Part shown: piece after piece, positions 7,386 to 10,455 of the stretch
How positions within the stretch are numbered: the first letter of the stretch is position 1
Layout of the letters: every line of letters starts with the position of its first letter
Source: an uncultured Agathobaculum sp.
GTDB taxonomy: Bacteria > Bacillota > Clostridia > Oscillospirales > Butyricicoccaceae
Length of the DNA stretch: 10,455 bases
NCBI GenBank assembly: GCA_944376955.1
Contig: CALWEB010000181.1
Location: forward strand, 1-10,455
Reading direction: 5' to 3'
Translations under genes and position numbers: made by a program
Notes under the pieces: model-generated
The model's input: only the letters and a program-made list of their open reading frames with translations
Database searches by the model: none
What the model was told of the DNA's origin: nothing

Positions 7386-8747
7386 TTACAGCGCATTCAC
7401 CAGAGATTTGAACAGCTTACCGCGCTCCATAAAGTTTTTGAAACGATCAAACGAAGCGCTTGCCGGACTCATGATGACCACATCGCCCTCTTCGGCGCGC
7501 GCCGCTGCTTCACGCACTGCGGTTTCCAGATTCTCTACCTCCAGAATGGGCGGATGCTCACCCTCGACCGCGAGCACGCAGTCGCGGATTTTCGGGGCCG
7601 TCGCGCCGGTTACCAGCAACAGCTTGACATGCTCGCAAATTGGCTCGCCCAGCACGTCATACGGAATGTGCTTGTCATAACCGCCCGCGATCAGGATCAC
7701 CTTCTGCTGGAAAGACTCCAGCCCTGCAATCGTGCGCGTCGGGCTGGACGCGATCGAGTCGTTATAATACTTCACGCCGTCTTTTTCGCGTACAAACTCA
7801 ATGCGATGTTCCACACCGCCGAAAGTAGTTGCCACCTCGCGGATGTCATCATCCGAGGCATAGCCTTGCACGATCGCCGCTGCCATCATCATATTGTACA
7901 CGTTGTGCGCACCGGGAATGCGGATATCTGCCGCCGGCATCAGCTCACGCCGCACGCCGTTCTCCGCAATATAGATCACGTCATCCTTGAGGAACACGCC
8001 GTTGGCCAGCTCCTGCTTTTTGCTCGTGCAGAACAGATTGCCCGAAGCGTGCAGCGTGCGCGTGACCTCATCATCCAGATTGAGCACCAGCCGGTCATTC
8101 TCGGTCTGGCTGCGGTAGATTGCTGTCTTCGCCTGCACATACTCATCGAAATCCTTGTGGTAGTCCAGATGGTTGGGCGTCAGGTTGGTGATCGCTGCCA
8201 CATGGGGCGAGTGCTTCATCCCCATCAGCTGGAAAGAGGAAAGCTCCACAACCGCAAGGTCGTCCGGCTTCATTTCGCTCACCCGCGGCAGCAGAGGCGT
8301 ACCGATATTGCCACCCAGATGCACGGTATAGCCCGCGTGCTTGAGGATCTCACTGACCAGTGTCGTGGTGGTTGTTTTGCCGTCCGAACCGGTAATGCCG
8401 ATGATCGGACACGGGCAAACGGCGAAAAAGAGTTCCATCTCACTGGTGATCTCCGAGCCGCGCTCACATGCTTTTTCCAGAAAGCGCGGATGCACCCCCG
8501 GCGTGCGGAAAATCACGTCTTCATCCAGCGCATCCAGATAGTGATCCCCCAGCACAAAATCCACGCCCAGCGTGGCCAGGGTGGCATAGCTGTCCCCCAG
8601 TTCGGTCGGGTCTTTTTTGTTATGTACGGTCACCCGGACGCCCGCTGCGCGCAGCATACGGATGAGCGGCATATTGCTCACTCCGGCGCCGATGACCCCG
8701 ACCCGCTTATCCGACAGGCCGCCAAAATATTGTTCTAAAGCTGTCAT
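7386..8747 (-). CDS. murD: UDP-N-acetylmuramoyl-L-alanine--D-glutamate ligase
   Basis: This cytoplasmic ATP-dependent ligase adds D-glutamate to UDP-MurNAc-L-alanine during peptidoglycan precursor synthesis. The 453-residue length is normal for MurD. An N-terminal Rossmann-like UDP-binding domain begins GVIGAGVSN (about 17-25). The central ATPase domain carries the P-loop GITGSDGKTT (117-126), ELSSFQL (168-174), NLTPNHLDYH (188-197) and Lys 207, at the place of the carbamylated lysine. Further motifs are HN at 281-282, HR at 314-315, YNDSIASSP (328-336), GGYDK (355-359) and MSPASASFDRF near 426-436. The DS-ASSPT and GGYDK blocks distinguish MurD from MurC, MurE and MurF. The ATG is preceded by an AAGGCGGTG site about 10 nt away. 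The gene stands alone here, not inside a visible division and cell wall (dcw) cluster. Confidence 0.96.
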   Translation of the reverse strand: MTALEQYFGGLSDKRVGVIGAGVSNMPLIRMLRAAGVRVTVHNKKDPTELGDSYATLATLGVDFVLGDHYLDALDEDVIFRTPGVHPRFLEKACERGSEITSEMELFFAVCPCPIIGITGSDGKTTTTTLVSEILKHAGYTVHLGGNIGTPLLPRVSEMKPDDLAVVELSSFQLMGMKHSPHVAAITNLTPNHLDYHKDFDEYVQAKTAIYRSQTENDRLVLNLDDEVTRTLHASGNLFCTSKKQELANGVFLKDDVIYIAENGVRRELMPAADIRIPGAHNVYNMMMAAAIVQGYASDDDIREVATTFGGVEHRIEFVREKDGVKYYNDSIASSPTRTIAGLESFQQKVILIAGGYDKHIPYDVLGEPICEHVKLLLVTGATAPKIRDCVLAVEGEHPPILEVENLETAVREAAARAEEGDVVIMSPASASFDRFKNFMERGKLFKSLVNAL

Positions 8748-8779
8748 AATATGCGTACACCGCCTTTTTCACAGGTTAC

Positions 8780-8808
8780 AGTATACAGGATTTTTGTCTA
8801 TTTTGCAA
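8780..8808 (-). promoter_or_regulatory. Promoter of murD
   Basis: Read on the - strand, TTGCAA (8808-8803) and TATACT (8785-8780) are 17 nt apart. Transcription would begin near 8773, giving a leader of about 26 nt. The -35 element differs from consensus at two positions, the -10 at one. It is back to back with the rnpB promoter, with just 7 bp between the two -35 elements. Confidence 0.65.
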
Positions 8809-8815
8809 GTCCGGT

Positions 8816-8844
8816 TTGACGGGGACGTTTTTTTGCGGTATACT
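8816..8844 (+). promoter_or_regulatory. Promoter of rnpB
   Basis: TTGACG (8816-8821) and TATACT (8839-8844) with a 17-nt spacer. The predicted start, near 8851, coincides with the first bases of helix P1 of the RNase P RNA, which supports both calls. Confidence 0.85.
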
Positions 8845-8851
8845 GAATGTC

Positions 8852-9196
8852 GTGACTGGTGCAGACGGTCGCGTGCCTGACGGCATGAGGAAAGTCCGGG
8901 CTGCACAGGGCAAGGATAACGGATAACGTCCGCCGGGGGCGACCCCAGGAATAGTGCAACAGAGATATACCGCCTTACCGTTGCGGTCACGCATCAGTAA
9001 GGTAAGGGTGGAAAGGCGAGGTAAGAGCTCACCGCGCCCCATGGTGACATGGGGGGCCTGTAAACTCTATCCGCAGCAACGCCGACAGGGACCATGGTTT
9101 GCCCGACCGTCCCGACCGGCGGCTTGAGGCGCGCGGCAACGCGCGTCCCAGATAGATGACCGTCCACGACAGAACCCGGCTTACGCACCAGTCATT
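8852..9196 (+). ncRNA. rnpB: RNase P RNA, type A (catalytic subunit of ribonuclease P)
   Basis: The RNA subunit of RNase P, which removes 5' leaders from tRNA precursors. The ends pair to form helix P1: TGACTGGTGC at 8853-8862 with GCACCAGTCA at 9185-9194. The universally conserved 5' block GAGGAAAGTCCGGGCT (from about 8887) and the 3' block CAGAACCCGGCTTA (from about 9169) form the P4 core pseudoknot. Other signature stretches are GTGCAACAGAGA (about 8956), AGGTAAGAGCTCACCG (about 9019), TGTAAACTCTATCC (about 9059) and CAGATAGATGACCG just before the 3' core. The size of about 345 nt and these elements indicate the ancestral type A, as in Clostridia, not the type B of Bacillus. Ends are accurate to a few bases. 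No clear terminator hairpin follows; a T-rich stretch lies at about 9216-9230. Confidence 0.97.
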
Positions 9197-9305
9197 CTAT
9201 AAAATAAGTTGCGGGTTTTCTTTTATTTCTAATGAATTAGCCGTTTTATAATATATATTTGTTCTCACAAAAATTTGCTTGTCAGTGGATTTGTCAGTAA
9301 AATTG
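9197..9305. other. AT-rich intergenic spacer between rnpB and the amidase terminator
   Basis: About 110 bases of far lower GC than the surroundings, with no plausible gene. It contains T-rich runs that may help end rnpB transcription and a short direct repeat TTGTCAGT at 9279-9286 and 9291-9298 (12-bp period). No promoter or binding site can be named with confidence. Confidence 0.4.
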
Positions 9306-9307
9306 TG

Positions 9308-9344
9308 AAAAAATGAGCCCCTCCGGTTACTCGCCGGAGAGGCT
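9308..9344 (-). terminator. Intrinsic terminator of the amidase gene
   Basis: On the - strand, a stem of 10 pairs with one mismatch (9344-9334 with 9326-9316, 7-nt loop) is followed by CAT and a run of six T (9313-9308). It lies about 25 nt past the amidase stop codon. A smaller inverted repeat, GTGTTC/GAACAC (9350-9366), lies between stop codon and terminator. Confidence 0.8.
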
Positions 9345-9368
9345 TTCCTGTGTTCAAATTGAACACCG

Positions 9369-10259
9369 TTATTTCACGGCAGCGGCCAGCTTCTTGACCA
9401 GATCGTCACCGTACCGGTACTGCATCAGGTATGCCATCGTCTCCGCTGTCAGGCCCGCGGCTCGCTGCACCACTTCCAACGCCTGCTGCGTTTCCTCATC
9501 GACCGCAATATCGCCCGGCCGCGTCATCGGCGCGACGATGCCCGGCACCTTTGTCTTGGCATCATACGTCACGCCGTACCCTGCCTGCGCCAGATCCGCC
9601 AGCTGGACATAATTGCTGCCTGCTTTCTCGATCACATCACAGGTGTAATTCTTGCCGTCAATGCAGACGGTTTTCTTTTGGGTCACTTCGTCGTCCTCCT
9701 TCTGAACCGTTTTGCCGAAGCCTTCCGCCACACCGTCCGCAATCGCGTGCGCAATGTCGTAAAACTTCGTCTTGTATAGCTTCATATCGTCCGCATCGTC
9801 CACAAAGCATGTCTCGATCAGCGCGTGGCTGATACCCTTGCGGTGCACGGTGTTCATCACCAACAAATCGCCGCGCCGCTTGATGCCCCGACTGGTAAAG
9901 CCCAGCGCCGCAATACGGCGGCAGATCGCCTGCTCCACCGTAATGCCGGTCTCTCCGGTATGCACCAACACCTCCACGCCCGTGGTTTTGCCGTTGCCCT
10001 TCGGGTCGTTTGCCGCTGCGTTGAGATGCAGCTCGATCACATAGCCCACGCCGGACAGGGGCAGACTACCGCCATTCTTCAGCACTTTGTAGGCATCGTT
10101 CTTCTGGTCGTACATCACGACCTCAAAACCGTAATTGCGCAGCAGCGGCGCAACGGCGGTCGCCATGCGGCGCGTCTCGACAGCTTCCGTGTAGCCGCAG
10201 CCGACTGCGCCGGAATCATAGGGACTACCGCCGTGCCCTGCAATCAGTAAAATTTTCAT
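9369..10259 (-). CDS. N-acetylmuramoyl-L-alanine amidase (Amidase_3), endolysin-like
   Basis: A 296-residue zinc amidase that cuts the bond between MurNAc and the peptide stem of peptidoglycan. Residues 1 to about 185 are the catalytic domain: GHGG with zinc ligand His 9, DSGAVG (15-20), zinc ligand Glu 25 in YTEA, ELHLN with zinc ligand His 78, and catalytic Glu 149 in ALIETCFVDDADD. After an acidic linker (about 186-196) comes a short module, about 197-240 (DGKNYTCDVI ... NYVQLADLAQ), resembling the small beta domain found after amidases in some clostridial and phage lysins, and then a helical tail. There is no signal peptide or membrane segment, so the protein depends on a holin-like path, lysis or another route to reach the wall; this is typical of phage endolysins. 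The start at 10259 has AGGAG 5 nt upstream (10269-10265). It may be a prophage remnant or a domesticated lysin. Confidence 0.88.
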   Translation of the reverse strand: MKILLIAGHGGSPYDSGAVGCGYTEAVETRRMATAVAPLLRNYGFEVVMYDQKNDAYKVLKNGGSLPLSGVGYVIELHLNAAANDPKGNGKTTGVEVLVHTGETGITVEQAICRRIAALGFTSRGIKRRGDLLVMNTVHRKGISHALIETCFVDDADDMKLYKTKFYDIAHAIADGVAEGFGKTVQKEDDEVTQKKTVCIDGKNYTCDVIEKAGSNYVQLADLAQAGYGVTYDAKTKVPGIVAPMTRPGDIAVDEETQQALEVVQRAAGLTAETMAYLMQYRYGDDLVKKLAAAVK

Positions 10260-10264
10260 ACGCT

Positions 10265-10269
10265 CTCCT
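10265..10269 (-). promoter_or_regulatory. Ribosome binding site that sets the amidase start
   Basis: AGGAG on the - strand, 5 nt before the ATG at 10259. The reading frame stays open to an upstream ATG at 10334, but that start would place a terminator hairpin and an opposing promoter inside the coding region, and its extra 25 residues do not resemble the family. Confidence 0.8.
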
Positions 10270-10282
10270 CTCTGGGACAAAG

Positions 10283-10312
10283 AAAACGCCCCGCCTTGAC
10301 TTTGGCGGGGCG
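10283..10312 (-). terminator. Intrinsic terminator of the small-toxin transcript, upstream of the amidase
   Basis: On the - strand a perfect 9-bp GC stem (10312-10304 with 10295-10287, 8-nt loop) runs into TTTTCTTT (from 10286). It ends transcription coming from the right edge, just 24 nt before the amidase start codon, so the amidase depends on read-through unless a promoter is hidden here. The -35 box of the opposing promoter lies in the loop of this hairpin. Confidence 0.75.
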
Positions 10313-10323
10313 CGTGGTATAAT
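10296..10323 (+). promoter_or_regulatory. Promoter reading right, for a putative antisense (antitoxin) RNA
   Basis: TTGACT (10296-10301) and a perfect TATAAT (10318-10323), 16 nt apart. Transcription would start near 10330. No reading frame with a ribosome binding site follows within the window, which suggests an RNA product. It points against the transcript that ends at the adjacent terminator. Confidence 0.7.
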
Positions 10324-10329
10324 ATCTTA

Positions 10330-10420
10330 TACAAGGGACGCTGTCGGCAGACGGCTGACCCAAAATCAGTTGTTACAAAGTAACCGCTTCATTTGGTCGT
10401 GAGGGCGGTTACTTTGCATT
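10330..10420 (+). ncRNA. Putative antisense RNA antitoxin (RatA-like)
   Basis: The RNA from the promoter at 10296-10323 would be complementary to the 3' UTR and last codons of the small peptide gene on the other strand. It would contain a small hairpin (10343-10359) and a long one: 12 bp, 10376-10387 with 10405-10416, 17-nt loop. Only a short T-run (CATTTA) follows the second hairpin, so the 3' end may lie there or outside the window. In known TxpA/RatA type I systems the antitoxin overlaps the 3' end of the toxin mRNA in the same way. The function is inferred from layout only. Confidence 0.4.
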
Positions 10421-10455
10421 TATGGTCAAAATATGTAGCAATAGGATTGCACATA
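10409..10455 (-). CDS. 3' end of a possible small holin-like toxin (TxpA type), partial
   Basis: Only the last 15 complete codons, including the stop, are in the window: CAILLLHILTINAK followed by TAA (10411-10409). A strongly hydrophobic stretch ending in one or two polar or basic residues is what the C-terminus of a single-membrane-span type I toxin looks like. The stop codon lies in the arm of the long hairpin (10376-10416), and a 3' UTR of about 100 nt leads to a strong terminator, as in the putative holin-like toxin cassettes common in Clostridia. A second frame over the same bases (ending at TGA, 10391-10389) is less hydrophobic and less convincing. The start codon is outside the window, so this remains tentative. 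Confidence 0.35.
   Translation of the reverse strand, partial: CAILLLHILTINAK

Noticed and set aside
7371..8738. Long open frame on the + strand opposite murD
   Set aside because: It is the mirror of a fully supported murD gene, rich in His, Arg and Gln as expected from a shadow frame, and it would run through the bidirectional terminator.
9350..9366. Inverted repeat GTGTTC-AAATT-GAACAC considered as an operator
   Set aside because: It lies directly after the amidase stop codon and before its terminator, where no promoter is seen; a small RNA hairpin is the simpler reading.
10260..10334. N-terminal extension of the amidase to an ATG at 10334
   Set aside because: The extension would contain a strong terminator and an opposing promoter, has no family resemblance, and the ATG at 10259 has its own good ribosome binding site.
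10389..10455. Alternative - strand frame starting ATGTGC at 10454 and ending at the TGA 10391-10389
   Set aside because: It has no visible ribosome binding site within the window and a mixed polar composition. The neighbouring hydrophobic frame fits a small toxin better, though the edge prevents certainty.
1..10455. CRISPR arrays, tRNA genes and insertion sequences
   Set aside because: I saw no spaced repeat series, tRNA cloverleaf or transposase signature on either strand.

Overview
The window looks like chromosome of a fairly GC-rich member of the Clostridia, most likely of the Ruminococcaceae/Oscillospirales type. The reasons are an S-layer-homology (SLH) anchored exoprotein, strong AGGAGG ribosome binding sites, near-consensus sigma-A promoters, a class II (Bacillus-like) EPSP synthase and an ancestral type A RNase P RNA. 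The taxon is an inference from gene style, not a match.

Left part (1-2770, + strand): the end of an aromatic amino acid operon. The last 20 codons of a probable prephenate dehydratase (pheA) are followed by aroA (EPSP synthase) and, 5 nt later, by one ORF that fuses shikimate dehydrogenase (AroE) to shikimate kinase (AroK). AroE-AroK and AroA perform three consecutive steps, dehydroshikimate to shikimate to shikimate-3-phosphate to EPSP; PheA acts below chorismate. A GC-rich hairpin follows.

Centre (2809-7372, + strand): a 999-residue secreted protein with a phosphodiester glycosidase (NAGPA-type) domain, Ig-like and carbohydrate-binding-like modules and three C-terminal SLH repeats, ending at an intrinsic terminator. 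Next is a MATE-family efflux pump with a near-perfect promoter. An intrinsic terminator stands between that promoter and the pump's ribosome binding site, so the leader is very likely an attenuator. A guanidine-IV (mepA motif) riboswitch is a candidate by gene context only. A 36-bp perfect palindrome separates the MATE gene from convergent murD and can terminate both.

Right part (7386-10455): murD (- strand) is divergent from rnpB, the type A RNase P RNA (+ strand), with a clear promoter for each in the 100-bp gap. After an AT-rich spacer lies an Amidase_3 cell-wall hydrolase (- strand) with no signal peptide, resembling phage endolysins. The last 200 bases, upstream of the amidase, look like the 3' half of a type I toxin-antitoxin cassette of the TxpA/holin-like-toxin kind: the hydrophobic end of a small peptide on the - strand, its long 3' UTR and terminator, and an opposing + strand promoter for an antisense RNA. 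The window cuts this cassette, so it is the least certain and most interesting part.
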